From contig NRSV01000040.1 of the NCBI GenBank assembly GCA_002286855.1, positions 250,071-314,070 of the forward strand: 64,000 bases of DNA, in the 5' to 3' direction. How positions within the stretch are numbered: the first letter of the stretch is position 1; each line of letters begins with the position of its first letter. The translations under genes and the position numbers were made by a program. The notes beneath the pieces are model-generated. The model had not been told where the DNA came from. It did no database searches and was given only the letters and a program-made list of their open reading frames with translations. Positions 24,502-36,814 of this stretch are shown here, piece after piece. Source of the DNA: Bipolaris cookei. Lineage: Eukaryota; Ascomycota; Dothideomycetes; Pleosporales; Pleosporaceae.

Positions 24502-25588
24502 ACGACTGCTGCCGCCAGGCGCTTTGATGACTATTTGACGAAGAGTATGCATGATCATGACGGGAGGGTTTGGGCTCGGTTCACGGTTTGACGTCTTTAT
24601 GAGCAGTCGCTAGACGAGAGCCAAAATAACGACATGGTAGAGATACCACTTCCCACTGCGGGACAAGGACATGAAATTTTGCTACATACTTGCACTTGTG
24701 ATGGGATTGGTTATGTGTTGATTATCAGACCGATCAATTTCCGTACCCTTGGGGCATGATTCGAAGGAATTTGATTCATCTGCCATCCATCTCGAGATCC
24801 AAGCTACATACTACATATGTTGTGATCTTAAGAGGTCGGTATTTGACTGCACAGTGTGGAACACAGAGACAAGGGTAGCAATGTCTAATTCGGGATGTGT
24901 GCTAGCTCTCCAAGGCTTAGTGTTGCCGGCGGTTGGACCCTATATGCACAATAGCCGCCACCTTATTCTAGATGCACTTGTTCTTTTTTCTATCCACTTT
25001 CGTGTGTGTGCATGTTTTCAGCCTTCTACCGTGTTTTTTTGCCAAGTGCTGTGTGTCCATTCTGACTGGCCTGTCTGAGCGTTTCGCCCAATCACCCCAT
25101 GTCGCATGTTAAGTGCTCTGGCGCCACGGATTGTAGTAGCCACAGGCCAACTGTTGGCTGTGGTGCTGCCTTGTTTCACAGCGCCGATCATTAACCCCTG
25201 GCCTTCACGGCATTGCACGCTCGCCAATGCGACTTGATTTAGATTGAGATATACGAGACCCTGGCGCTTGATGATGACATAGGATGAGGCTGTGTGCCCT
25301 TTGATGGTGTATGGCAGCTTTGGGCATGTTCTTTTCACCACAGTTGTTCTATCTCACGCTCTTTCTACACTCTTTTCTCTTTACCGGTGGCTTTTGACGA
25401 CGTCGCATTGTCGTTTGGAGGATATCAATCAACGCGCGCTTGTTTTTTTTTTGAGACTGTACCTGTGAATAGCACTGCGACTGCGATCCGGTCGTTCCAC
25501 ACGACAACTTGTTTCTCCTGGATACAAGAGGCGAAAGTAGAGTCAAGAAACAACAAAGAGAAAGGAAACGCACAGAACATAAGCCACG
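24502..25588. other. intergenic region, tandem genes
   Basis: About 1.1 kb between the eEF1B-alpha stop and the membrane-protein ATG. It holds the 3' UTR of one gene and the promoter and leader of the next. An open frame in phase with the downstream gene runs back to about 25,294, but the spliced N-terminus starting at 25,589 fits the family better. Nothing else was seen. Confidence 0.5.
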
Positions 25589-26607
25589 ATGTCGTTGGAC
25601 TGCTCGAAAATCCCAGATACAACCAACACAGATGCTGGAGTTGCGGGTGCAGGCGTAAGCAACTTCCATTCTTCCCTTTCGCAATCAACCCGCGCCCAAC
25701 TAATTCTAACCACGCTCTTTCACAGACCCTCTTATCCTTCATAATCACAAACATCCTCTCAATTCTCCTCTCCGCTGCCATCATCCTGCTCGGCCTCCGA
25801 AAATCCACATCGGCACCGATATCGCGCAAGCTGCTGCAATCCTTCTCAGACCAGCAGATCCTCACAGGCATCGGAATCCAATCCATCGGGCTCGCAAAAA
25901 TGAACACAATGGTACCCTACCACTTCTTCATCATCTGGCTCCTCTCTTTACTTTCCACCGCTACGAATCTCGCCACGCTGCTCGCCCTCGTCAACGACTT
26001 CAAGCGTGATTGGGTGCTCCGCTGGATACGCCAGTTCTTCATGTTTGTCAATATGTCGCTTGGTATCCTCTCTGGCATCTTCATCTTGCAGACTGTCATG
26101 AAGAATATGTCGCCGAGACTCCCTATTGCGTGTGTTTGGCATATAGATAATAAGGGTTCGTCTGACAACGCTGCGCTGAGTATTGCGGGCACCATTGCCG
26201 TTATCGCGGGCCAGGTTATTACGTTTGGATTCGCAACATGGTACCTGCATAACCGGTCTAACCCGCGCTGGCTCAAGACCGTGCAGGTAATCGGGCTCTT
26301 TGCGTGCCTTGCAATGGGCATCGGCGCAACAACGCGCGTAGTCCTTGAGTCACAGGCGTTTGGCTCGCCCCCCGAATCTATTCATCTTGTCGGGCCCAAC
26401 GAGGGCAACTGGAGTTTCGGGCAGTTGCTTCCGTTGCTGCTGCTTGCGCTGCCGATTATTAGCACTGTGGAGATTGCGAGAGGAGAGGAACTCAAGCCGA
26501 GGAGTAAGGTGGATGATGATACGACGCCGCTTGTTGCGAATGGCGCCGATATGGAGTTTCAGCCCAATCCGCTGGTGGGGTCAGGGAATACATTGTTCAG
26601 GAAGTAG
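25589..26607 (+). CDS. fungal six-transmembrane protein, function unknown
   Basis: Two exons: 25589-25654 and 25726-26607. The intron is 71 nt, phase 0. The product is 315 residues. The start was chosen because it gives a short N-terminus MSLDCSKIPDT followed by NTDAGVAGAG and then a membrane helix, the layout seen in a common fungal family of integral membrane proteins with an N-terminal Cys and an Asp-x-(Ala/Ser)-Gly-x-Gly motif. Hydrophobic segments lie at about 24-45, 88-115, 128-150, 176-202, 215-237 and 252-274. The tail is polar with DDDTTPLV. No enzyme or transporter motif is visible. The biochemical role is unknown. Confidence 0.8.
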
Positions 26608-27355
26608 ATAAGGTAGAGATATATAAGATATGAAAGGATGAATATGTGTAAATGAGAAAAGATCATGTTGTGAGATTTCTGCTTCATTTTCTGATTTTAT
26701 GAGATGATGTACACGTGATGATAGGAGTATCAACTCACATCTCCCACCCAAAAGTTCATGCGGATCTCATTTGACACGGATTTAGGTGCTACTGCTGTAT
26801 TCACTCTGCTAAATTCCTATTCACATCCTCAAATTTGTGCGTAATGTCCTCATCCACACACACCCATTCCCAGCCTACAGTACAAGTCATCTTTCCTTTT
26901 TCTTTACTCAAAAAAGCAAAAACCATCTCCACGCTTATCTCCTCCACCTCGATTCAGTCGGGGCAAGATAATTTACAATTACACACGTACACTTTGGGCT
27001 CGAAAAAGTCTAGCACAATATAAAAAAGCAAATCGCCTTAGGAGCAAAGATTATTGCGCACAAAAAAAGCCGCCCAAGTCAACAAACAAATCCAAAACAC
27101 GCCACTGCCCATTTTCCTATTGCTAAGGACATGTTGTATCCTGTCTCTGAATGTGTATTCCAGAGGACAAGAACCAAAAACAACAACGTCCAAGGCCAGC
27201 TACCAAGCTACGGCTCTTTAATCTGCTTCTGTGTCTAATACAAAGTAGAAAGTGAAAGGAAATGGTAGAATGATGGACAGTTAGATAGCAAGAGATAGAC
27301 ACAGAGAGTGTTTGGAAACAACCCCAAACAAGGAACAATGGGAAGAGGGTATATA
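26608..27355. other. convergent 3' region of membrane-protein gene and HIR1
   Basis: A 748-nt gap between two convergent stops. It is AT-rich with A-runs (for example near 27,060) suitable for polyadenylation on either strand. No coding potential was recognised. Confidence 0.5.
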
Positions 27356-30300
27356 CTACATATCTGTGATCATAGCTTGATCGTCCTGGCGCTGACCCTC
27401 GGTTACAATGTCAAGGAGACGTGCGTACGGTACGGTGATGCGCTGTAGATCGCGGTGTTTACCTGAGCCATGAGTGTTAGCAATTGGGCGAATTTTTGTA
27501 TCTGAGGTATATCCAGAAACAGGATAGCAAAGAAGGAAAACTCACCAAGAATCAAAACAGCTTCCTTCAACAAGTCCTCTTTCTTCCAGCCGCAAATGTC
27601 AGAGGATTCTTTGATCGCTTCATTGGCGCCTTGTTGCTCTTCATCGTTGTTGTCATCGCCATCCTCGTCGCCAGCGGTAATAAGATTACCCATCAGACCT
27701 CGCAGCAGCTCTTCAATCTTGCCCTTGAGTCCTTCGGCGCCAAGTCGCTTGACGTACATGGTAAAATAGATTTTGTACTCTTCCTTTGCGCCCAGGGTAC
27801 GGGCTGCAGCGACACGGTTCTCAAGATGTGCTACACTAGCACTACTCTCAAACGTCTCATAGCCTTCTGCAGAGACCAGTATCTTGATCAGTCGCTGGAG
27901 GTGGAAGGCGCGGCCTTGCAGGAGAGATTGGTTTGTCGTGTTGCGCTCGAGAGCGGGAATGATGCCTGCTGAAATGTTCTCCCGAGAAACCTGGTCATCC
28001 TTTTCTTTCACCACGGCCTTGTCTTGCGACGAGCGGATGTTGCCAACGGAAGAGTCCGTGGAATTCCAGTACTGACTGGTGACACCCCACCATGGCTCTG
28101 ACAAGCGCTGCCAGATGTACATATTGGGATTGTATACATACCCCTCACCGTTGGACATGGCCACCGTTATCCGACCAGCTGAATTCAAGCGTGCAAATAC
28201 GATACCGGGTGATCGAGTAAGGTGTGGTCCTTGGGCATACGCTGCTATGTCGAGGATAGGGGCCAGTGAAACAGGTGGGTGAGGTGAAAACATGTTCTTC
28301 AAGTTCCAGATGTAGCACATGCCAACTGCCGTTATACACATTAGCCACCAACCTCGACAGTCCATGATGACGGGCTGAGCCTCGAGAATCATGGCGTTTA
28401 GTGTCCGCCGGCCTGCGGGTGTCCATGCATACACTGAACCATCCTCACACGCTGCGGCGAAAAAGTTTGTGTTGCCAGTTACCAGCAACACAGCTTTTGG
28501 CAAAAAGTCCTGCCAAAGTGATTGTCCTTTACTGGTACAAGTCAATCTTGTTGGGTCATGGTCTTGCGGTCGTCCAGTCCGTGACGGGCCGCTGGCGTTG
28601 CGTGCTTCCAGTATGATGGTGTCTGGTATATCTGCTTTGCCCGTATTGGCATCGACGCCACTCTGCGGTGGCTCACTGCCATCCATAGTTCGTACGATGA
28701 CGCTCCTGACTTTCGGCACCGCCAATCGTACCTGAGCCAAACTAAGCGATGGGTTGACAATGGCTGGCCTGAGGACTTTGGGCGGATCATGCGACTCGTT
28801 CTTTGGCGGCGCAGCAGCAGGTGGAATGAGGCCATTCTCGCTATTGAGTACTATCGCGGCCCCTCCGGGTTTCACTGAAGCAGCCAATCTCCGTTCGACT
28901 TGCTTATCTTCATCTCCCTCAATCTCAGCAAACTTTCTCTTGTTTCCAATAAGCAAAGTGGCGAGGCCACCTTTTGGGAACCCATCATACGGCTTTGATA
29001 GATCGAGGATGTTGTGCGGATTGTCACTCCTGCCACCAGATGTTGTTGTTGCGGAGAGGAGCTGTGTCTTCGGCAAGGAAGATTCTCCCACACCTGACGA
29101 AGATGACATCAACATTGGCGCTATTCGCTTCTTTCCATCTTTTGTAACTGTCACTCGTTGTTTCAGCTTTTCTACTCTCTGATCCGGAGGGGGCTCAACG
29201 GGGGCTGGCGGTTGCGCTGGGGCAGTGGTGGCGGCGGAGGATCCGTTGGTCTGGGTCGTCGTCGAGGGGGTAGTGCCATTTGTTCCGTTTATGATTGTGG
29301 GAGGTTGGACTGCGCCGCCATCACCCATCAGTGCACCCATCCTACCCTGGACACCTTTCAGTTCCCCGCTCTTGCTGCTCTCTTCCAGGAGTAGTGCATC
29401 CGTACCCTCGATGATACCAACTCTTCTGCCAGCACCAAACTTGGCAAGCGTCTTCTCATTCTCTGCAAGCGTGGCAGGATATCCAAGTTCGCCCGCCTCA
29501 AATACGAGTGTCATGATGCTGCCGTCTAAGCTGGTTGCGTATAGCGTCTCTCCGTCTGGGGACCATGCCAAGTCAGATATCGACTTTCCTGCCAGCTCCT
29601 GCGAAATCATAAATGGCCTGGGAAAGCTCGTATTCCACACGCTCAGGCATTTATCCTGCCCGGCGCATGCGACAATGGTCACGGTCGGTTGTGTAATGGT
29701 TCCATCTTTTTCTGGGCGTGGTGGATCCCTGTAGAACAGTCGTGGGGAGAACGAAGTGACCTCCACAGGCCCTTCATGACCAACAAGACTAATGTCTCCA
29801 TCCCACGATCCACGCGAAAGAATGGCGACTGAGCTGACCGGTCCGTTTGTAGCGTTCGCGGCGGCGATATGAGCACCGTCTGGCGACCACGAGCAACGAC
29901 GAAAGTATGTGGTAAGAGGGGAGGTTTGGAAGGGCGCGGTAATTGTGTGGTCCAAGACAAAGTTGTTGACCTGGTCTTGCTGAGACGCATTGGGCGGCGG
30001 GGAGTTGAATCGGTAGACTTTGATGGTTCTGTCGTCGCTTGCGGTCGCAAAGTACTTGTTAGCTGGGTCGAATGTTATGCCTTTGACGTGACTTTGGTGG
30101 TTGGATAGCGTCTTGAGCTTCTCGAATGAATGGCCTGACCAGACGACCACCTTGGAGTCCAACCCCACAGAAACCAATATCGAAGAATCAAATGACCAGC
30201 CCAGATCCTGCACGTCGTTGTCGTGTCCTATGAGGCGGCGAATGACGCGCCAGTTCTCGACGGGCGGGGGTTCGTTTGATCCTGCGAGTCCATCAGCAAT

Positions 30301-30817
30301 TGCTCTTCTCCCGTCTGCCATCTGTACCCACCGAATGCCGCGTGTGTGGGCGCATTCTTATCAAGCGCATAGACACATACTATCTTGTCGTCTGCGCCGG
30401 ATGCCAAGTATTTGCCGTTGGACGAGAAACGGACGGCATGGATGGTGCCTGAATGATGGCTTACGGCCGCGAGCTGCTTGGGCTTGGTATATGTGGGGTC
30501 GTTGGATTTGAGAATGGCTTCAGTAGACCATACGCGTACGTATCCGTCTAGGTGATGTATGTGTTAGCTTTGTGTTGGGGGGCAGTGCATCGCGTAGGGT
30601 GAGGCCGGGGGGTGGGTGAACGAACCTCCGGCAGCAGTAGCCAGGCGCGACCCATCGGGGGAGACATGGCAGCTGTATACTTCGAAGTCCTTCTGTTCGC
30701 CTGGAAAGAGAGCCAATGTCAGCAAGATGGGAGCAGAATGCGAAGTGCACAACAGAGAGCATGGGCAGAGGTGGACGCACCGGGATGTGTCAACCACTGT
30801 GGCTTGATGAGATGCAT
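27356..30817 (-). CDS. HIR1: histone transcription regulator Hir1 (HIRA histone chaperone)
   Basis: Five exons: 30817-30781, 30700-30626, 30547-30332, 30281-27546 and 27462-27356. The introns are 80, 78, 50 and 83 nt, and phases agree. The total is 1,056 residues. The start MHLIKPQWLTHPG is the classic Hir1/HIRA N-terminus. WD40 repeats fill about the first 400 residues (ASDDRTIKVY, GYVRVWS). The HIRA B motif (VTVTKDGKKRIAP) sits at about 485-500, where the family binds Asf1. The C-terminal Hira domain spans roughly 690-940. The HIR complex deposits H3-H4 independently of replication and represses histone genes. The true C-terminus (GKHRDLQRITVPYAR) is reached only by splicing the last intron; unspliced, the frame ends early. 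Confidence 0.95.
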
Positions 30818-31487
30818 GGTCGCGTCAAGATTGCTGACAGCTCGAGCATACTCCTACGCGACCATGAAAAGATAGGACGCGGACAGCGAGGGCTTGGTGG
30901 TGGACCGCAACAGTTGTCTAGCGTTGGCGACGCGAACTCGCAGTCGACGCTACTTGGCAGACGTTTGGGCAGGGGTTTAAGGTTTAGGTGCATGCGTCGA
31001 TCGAAAAGCGGGTGTTAAACTAAACGAGCTGCGGGAAAGTTGCAATAGTAGGCCATCATATTTGTACTAGCGCTGGATATTGTACAAACTATGTAATACT
31101 ATGACTACCATGACCATCTTATGGTCTTATAGACACACGTTCCTCGGTTGAGCGCGACAGGTACCCTCTCGTTCTCCAATCGTCTCATTGGCCGTCGTAC
31201 ATTCTTGTCTTGATGCTAAGCAAGCGACACCACCCCCAGATGCTGTGTCTCTCTCGGCCAAATCCAATCATTTTACCATATCTATATGGTCTCGTCACCC
31301 ACATTTCCCCTAGCATATAAGAAGCCAAACCCTCCTGTCTATATCTCTGTGGAGCGCGCGCCCCTTATACCATGATCATCAGGCGCTCTCAGAGACTGAG
31401 CGCGCAACATACGGGGTTTGTGCCGGCTGCAGTAGGGGACCCGACTTTCACGCATCTGTCTGCACTGCAAGTTGATGGTGAAGGCCT
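30818..31487. other. HIR1 promoter region and 3' end of the U1-type zinc-finger gene
   Basis: A 670-nt interval between two minus-strand genes. The part near 31,030-31,360 is AT-richer and gene-free. No specific regulatory motif can be defended. Confidence 0.45.
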
Positions 31488-32377
31488 TCATTTCGCCTTC
31501 TTCCTCTTCTTGAAGACAACAGTTGGTGCTGCCGGCGCATCCCCCTCCTCCTTCTTGACTACCACTTCAGCAGCTTTGGCTGCGGCCTCTTCTGCGGTAG
31601 GTATGTCCTTTAGTGTTTTGGTGTCAGTATCATCCTCAACCTCTGCTTTCACACCATCATCTGGCTCCTCCTTCTTCACCTCAGGCTGTGCCTCCACAGC
31701 TGGCTTCTTCTTTCCAAACAAACTCTCAATATCGTCATCACCTCCCTTGCTGCCTGGAAAGTTCTTGAACGTGTTCCCCCAGCCCTTTTTCTTGGTGATC
31801 AGCTCTCCAGCGGCCTTTTGCTCTTCTTCATCCTCATCGAATTGTCTCTTACGTATGCCCTTGTTTAGAGATGTCGCCTTAAATTCACCATCCTCAGTCA
31901 CTTCTCCAACTACTTCCTCCGATACTGTCTTCCACTCTCCCGCCATCGCCAGGTCACCACGAGCAACTGCAGGTATCGCAACACCCATAGCTGCTAGTTC
32001 CTCCCATTGTCTTTTTCTATCGTCCAACGTCGCCTTCTTCTCCGGTCGCTTCTCGAACGTGGGTTTGCCGCCTACACCAGTCGCGACCGAGGGGCCCGAT
32101 GAAGAAGATACCAAACCATTCAGGCGAGCGACTTCAGCCTGCGCGCGTGCTTGGTTGCGCTTCTCATTTTCCTGCTCGCGATGCAGTCCTTTGAGACTGC
32201 GCTGGATGTTGCCTTGGTGGCGGCCGGTCGCTTCGTGCTGCGCGCGTTCAAACTTTGTGTCTTTTACATAGGTGGAGCAGAACTTGCACCAGTATTTTGG
32301 CTAGGATTTTGTTAGTCGCTAATGCGCAAGTAGGTGGTTCTTATTATACTCACCGTTGACTTCCAATACTCGGCCAT
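31488..32377 (-). CDS. U1-type C2H2 zinc-finger protein, WBP4-like, probable splicing factor
   Basis: Two exons: 32377-32354 and 32300-31488. The intron is 53 nt, phase 0. The product is 278 residues. The first exon encodes only MAEYWKST. The U1-type zinc finger reads YWCKFCSTYV with Cys13, Cys16, His30 and His36 (about residues 11-40), the spacing of U1C/WBP4-type matrin fingers that bind RNA or RNP. A Lys/Arg/Glu-rich helix follows (HREQENEKRNQARAQAE), as in WBP4/FBP21. The rest is charged and low in complexity, ending FKKRKKAK, a likely nuclear signal. I see no WW domains, unlike human WBP4. Inferred role: a pre-mRNA splicing accessory protein. Confidence 0.85.
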
Positions 32378-33045
32378 AATGAAGTGTCGAGTGGAGAATG
32401 CGACATCACGAAGTTGCCAAAGCTTGAGTTTTGGTGCACGGACCAGGGCTCGGTGGTCCGCTCCACAACGTGGGAGCGCACTGTCCATGATGACATTCCA
32501 CCATGCCCGAGTGGTATTTATTTATTGCATACTCTGATGACTCTTACATCATCCCTGTTCACGAGTTGAATGTCACTTTAGCCAAATATCAAAATGAGAC
32601 TGCTTTCCTAGTTCGAATTTGGTAAGTTAGATAATCACGGCAGGCATGAAATCAGCATCGATTTGTAGCAGCGGAGGTATCATATAAAGTGCGGGTTTAA
32701 GTTCAACCCTTCAGGAAGAGCGAGCCTTTCTGTGAGCATCAATTGCAGATGAATAGCGCCTTAATGAGCACCTTGTCGAATTTAGTGTCGAAACTACACA
32801 ATACATCCATGGAACAATAGCCCAACGAGCACAATTTGGACTGTAAAGACGATGTGTACATATTTGCCAAATGTTCGTAGCACTCTCATTCCCGTCATCA
32901 TACCATCCAATGCAATCCAGTCCCTTGATTCCATCTCTAATCTATAGAGCCAAGACTGACAAAGAAATGGAGAAAAACGTCTAATACGCCCCTCTATCCA
33001 AACGTCCATTTTGGTGTCATTGCCCGTCAATCACTTTCCTTAAAA
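32378..33045. other. intergenic region, tandem minus-strand genes
   Basis: 668 nt between the start of the zinc-finger gene and the stop of the MFS gene. AT-rich towards the MFS stop. No recognised feature. Confidence 0.45.
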
Positions 33046-34702
33046 TCAAAACTTTACAGGATACCTCTCCCGTACCACCTTGCCATATCGATATAGCAGC
33101 GCAGGAACGGGGATAAACGCCACAGCAATAAATCCCAATATGCTATTCCTCCATCCCAGACCCAACTTCTCATACATCAGTGGCCCGCTGAGCGGCAATA
33201 AAGCGCCGACGAGACAGCGGAGAGCCGACATGGCGGCCACAGCCGACGCAGCGTACTGGGGGAAACAATCAATCATGTAGGTTTGTAGGGGCGCGTAGAG
33301 ACCCATGAGACCGAAACCGAATGGGACGAGTGATGCAATTGGAACGATCCAGTGGACGTGATATTGAGCTGTCCAGCCATGCCTATGTATATCCGTTAGC
33401 ATTCGAATCGAGACGTGAGCGAAAAGAATCTTACAAGAAGAACGAGATCGGAATCATAAGACCAAAGAATACGCAAGCCGGCAACCGCATTTCCGGCTCG
33501 TAAACACCCTTGTTCTTCTTCGTGAGCCGGATAATCGTTGCGTCGCTAGTCCTAGCAACAAATGCAACACCAAAGCAGTTTCCCACGCCGATACCCAGGT
33601 ATGCCAGACCCGTCACTTCAGGAGACCAGTCATATGTGTCGATGAAGACGGGAGTGAGACTTGTGAAGAGCATCATAAGGAGGCCAAATACAAAAGATAT
33701 GTAAAGCGAGCAGAACAGCACAATCGGCGACTTGACAAGCATCTGCACCGTGCGCGTGATGCTGTTGCAAAGACTGCGCTTGACACTCATGGCCTCCACG
33801 CCCTTTTCGTACGTCATGATATTCTGGAGCTCAGGCCGATCCAACTCTTTCCGGAGCCGCAGCGTCTTGCGCTGCAGAAGAACAGGGTGATACGTCTCAG
33901 AGCTGAAAGCGAAGAGACTACCCGTCAAGACACATCCCGCAATGAGAATAATCCACATGTTCCAGCGCCATCCGATGCGCTGCGCGATGAAGCCCCCGCA
34001 GATTGGCCCGATAATTGGTCCAAAGAGGATAGCCAGGGATGAAATGGATACTGCGAGTCCGCGCTTCGCAGTCACAAAGATATCCGCAATGATGCCTGTC
34101 CCGATGGTAAGACACGGGCTCCCACTCACACCGGCGAGAAACCGCATGGCGATGAGACTACCGAGGTTCGGTGCGAGTGCGCATCCTAAGGTAAAACCGC
34201 ACCAGGCGACGCTCGAGCAGTTGAGCACCCAGTAGCGTCCGTAGAGCTCGGAGAGCGGGCTGAGGAAGACGAGGCCAACTGAGAAGCCGAGCACGTAGAC
34301 GCTAACGGTTAGGGAGGCTAGTATCTGTGATGTGTTGCCGAATTCCGCGTCGATGAAGGGTGTGGCGGGTGCGAGGATGGATGAAGAAACGGGGCTGAGG
34401 GTTGTTAGGCATGTTACTAGGATTAGTAGCAGCCACTTCTTTGCTGTAGAGAAGTTTCTAGGGTTCGCGGGGTCTTCTTGGAAGTCCCAGCCTACGAAAT
34501 TGTTGTCGAGGTCCGATAGAGGGTACTTTTCAATGAAGATTTCGTTTTGCATGATGTCATCATCTTTTGAGGAGCCTTTTTCAACGTCTTTGCTTGTATT
34601 GCTGTCGATTTTATGGACTTCCTGGGGTATTTTTTTAGCTCCATGTTGCGTTGAAAAGATTCTTGATAGCATATTGGAATAACGATATTCAATCTTCGTC
34701 AT
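33046..34702 (-). CDS. MFS transporter, DHA1-type drug:H+ antiporter
   Basis: Two exons: 34702-33435 and 33382-33046. The intron is 52 nt, phase 2. The product is 534 residues. A polar N-terminus of about 85 residues ends in the DPANPRNFSTAKKW motif that precedes helix 1 in fungal DHA1 transporters. Twelve hydrophobic helices follow. The helix 2-3 loop SPLSELYGRYWVL matches MFS motif A, and LAGVSGSPCLTIGTGIIAD is the helix 4-5 region. Such proteins export drugs, polyamines or metabolites across the plasma membrane. The substrate cannot be told from sequence. It is more than 18 kb from the AflR-type regulator, so a cluster role is not supported. ATG 34702 is used; an in-frame ATG ten codons later is possible. 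Confidence 0.9.
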
Positions 34703-36814
34703 ACTGGCACTAAAATACTAATCGATGGATCTTGGGTGGTTTGCATACCTTTTCTGCTACCTCATCTTCCCTCTCCGAGTCCGAGATGTACGTATCCGAA
34801 CTATACGTCGACAATACCGCTGTATCTGAGCCACTGCTGGAGTGCGGTCGATTCTCTTCTGGTAAAGCAGCCATCTCGACAGCCACAACTACAGTACTCT
34901 CTACGGTATTTTAGGTATCAAATCCTTTGAAAACAAGTTTCTTGGCACAATTGCTTTGAAATAACAATCACAAGCAGTGAAACATGAAGTGAAGAACTGG
35001 AAAGCTGCCTATCCCCACTGTCACGACCATTTTATATGGCAACTAAACCCCCGGCCAAGCAGTGACCTTTCCTGCTGTATCAAGACACGGTATACGATAT
35101 GCCATCTCACAGAAAGCATCCCAGGAGATATCCCAGAAAGCACCGAGAACATAGGAAGTATTTCCAGAACCAGGCTGGTATCACGGACGCACCGACGCAT
35201 GATCATTCAAATCAACTAGCTGTCATCACGGAGACACCGAACCCACGAACGCACGTTCAACACCTCGACACAACTCACACATTCATCCATGTAGAAAACG
35301 AACGACAAGGATCTCATACACATTCACAACGAACGGGTCTCACCTCCGACCGTGAGAAAGAGGCGAAGGCTCACCATACCACTAGGATGCACGGTCATGT
35401 ATCCGCTGGGCACTCGTGCACGAGCAACAACCCATTACTCTCACCAAGACACACACACACGAAACGTACTCTAGTATGAAAAAGGATAGAGTCCTTGGGG
35501 CCTAGAACAAAAAGTGAAATGTCACACAACCGCTACGAGTGGCAAGCAAGGGTTCAAAAAAAAAGTTCCGTCTATCACTTACCATTCAGACCCCCAATAT
35601 TCCCCATTGAACAAAATAGACCCATGCATAGTCAGCAAATCTAGAAATAGCCCGCTTACTCTTTTTTCCGGTGGCGTCCCCAGCTTCCACCCATACATAG
35701 ATAGCGATTACGGGGCCCCGTCCCGGATGTGGCGGAGCCAAAGTTTAAGGGACCTTGTTTATGTTCCAAACACGGGTTTTTGCCCATGTCCGTGCCACAT
35801 ATTTTTTTCCCCTGCCGCAAAGCCACAACACACAGGCCCCCTTCCGATTCCCATTGTCTTTTGTCCTATTTCCCCGTATCATGACCTAAGAGAGACATCA
35901 GAGAGAAAAGAGAGTAGAGAGACTTGTATCCAAACTCTCTTTCTTTTTTTATATGTATTACGAGCTAGTTGACGGAACTATTGAAAAATTCCTGATTTGT
36001 AGATTTCTAGCGTTGGGCTTTGAAATCGAGACTGGAGGACAAGGAAGGGAAGGGGGGATACCTAGGAAGAACGTTAGTACTAACTTGGCGTGAACACCTA
36101 GGCACGGACCTCCCCAACCTCCCCTTCGACTTTTTTTTGTCTGTCTGGAAGGGTTGCTGCTGTTCATGTCAGATGGCCAGAAAACTTAAAGTGCACATCA
36201 AGTATCGAGGCTTTCCCCTTGTTCAGGATTGTTCGTGACACGTCTCAAGGCTGGTTGCAGCACACACACACATGTCAAGTATCAAAAGCGATGTTCTGTG
36301 GCATGTCCGACACATCAGTAAACCGCATCTCCACATCAATGGCGGAAAGAGGATGGTCTTTTCCACGGGTCGCTTGTTTTGCCTGCAGCAACTGCTGCTT
36401 GGCATTTATCTAGTGCTTACCTGCTGTGGTTCTAGAAGACCAGCGTTCCAGGATGACAGTCGTCTAATGACACTGTCAGCGTTTAGTATTTGCCCAGACC
36501 CAAACGAGTACCATCACTTCACGGAGCCTTCAGCGTTGCAGATGTGTTGATTAAAGTTTTTTGCCACGTGCAGCTCGGAACATGCCTATCCACACCGGCA
36601 TTGTCTCCGACCATATTTATCTGACAACCATGACACTAACGTACGTACAATACTTTGGATAAAAAAAGCTTCAAGGAGCCGAAAAACAGAGTCTACCAAC
36701 AGCGCCAGACAAGCAATCAGTCATCCGCCCTAAACCATTCTTGCACCGCCCGTTTTGATTAACCCAGTACATAGGAGATCAAGGTAAACCTTGAATATCT
36801 TGTGCAAGCGAGTC
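34703..36814. other. 2.1 kb gene-free region
   Basis: Upstream of the MFS gene and downstream of the bHLH gene. Frames reach about 150 codons (35,514-35,972) but are Ser/Pro/His-rich translations of pyrimidine tracts with no family signature. A short ACAC-rich stretch lies near 35,448-35,462. Nothing else was seen. Confidence 0.45.

Noticed and set aside
33046..34702. MFS transporter as part of a metabolite cluster with the AflR-type regulator
   Set aside because: The two genes are more than 18 kb apart with MSH5, HSP78, EFB1 and HIR1 between them.
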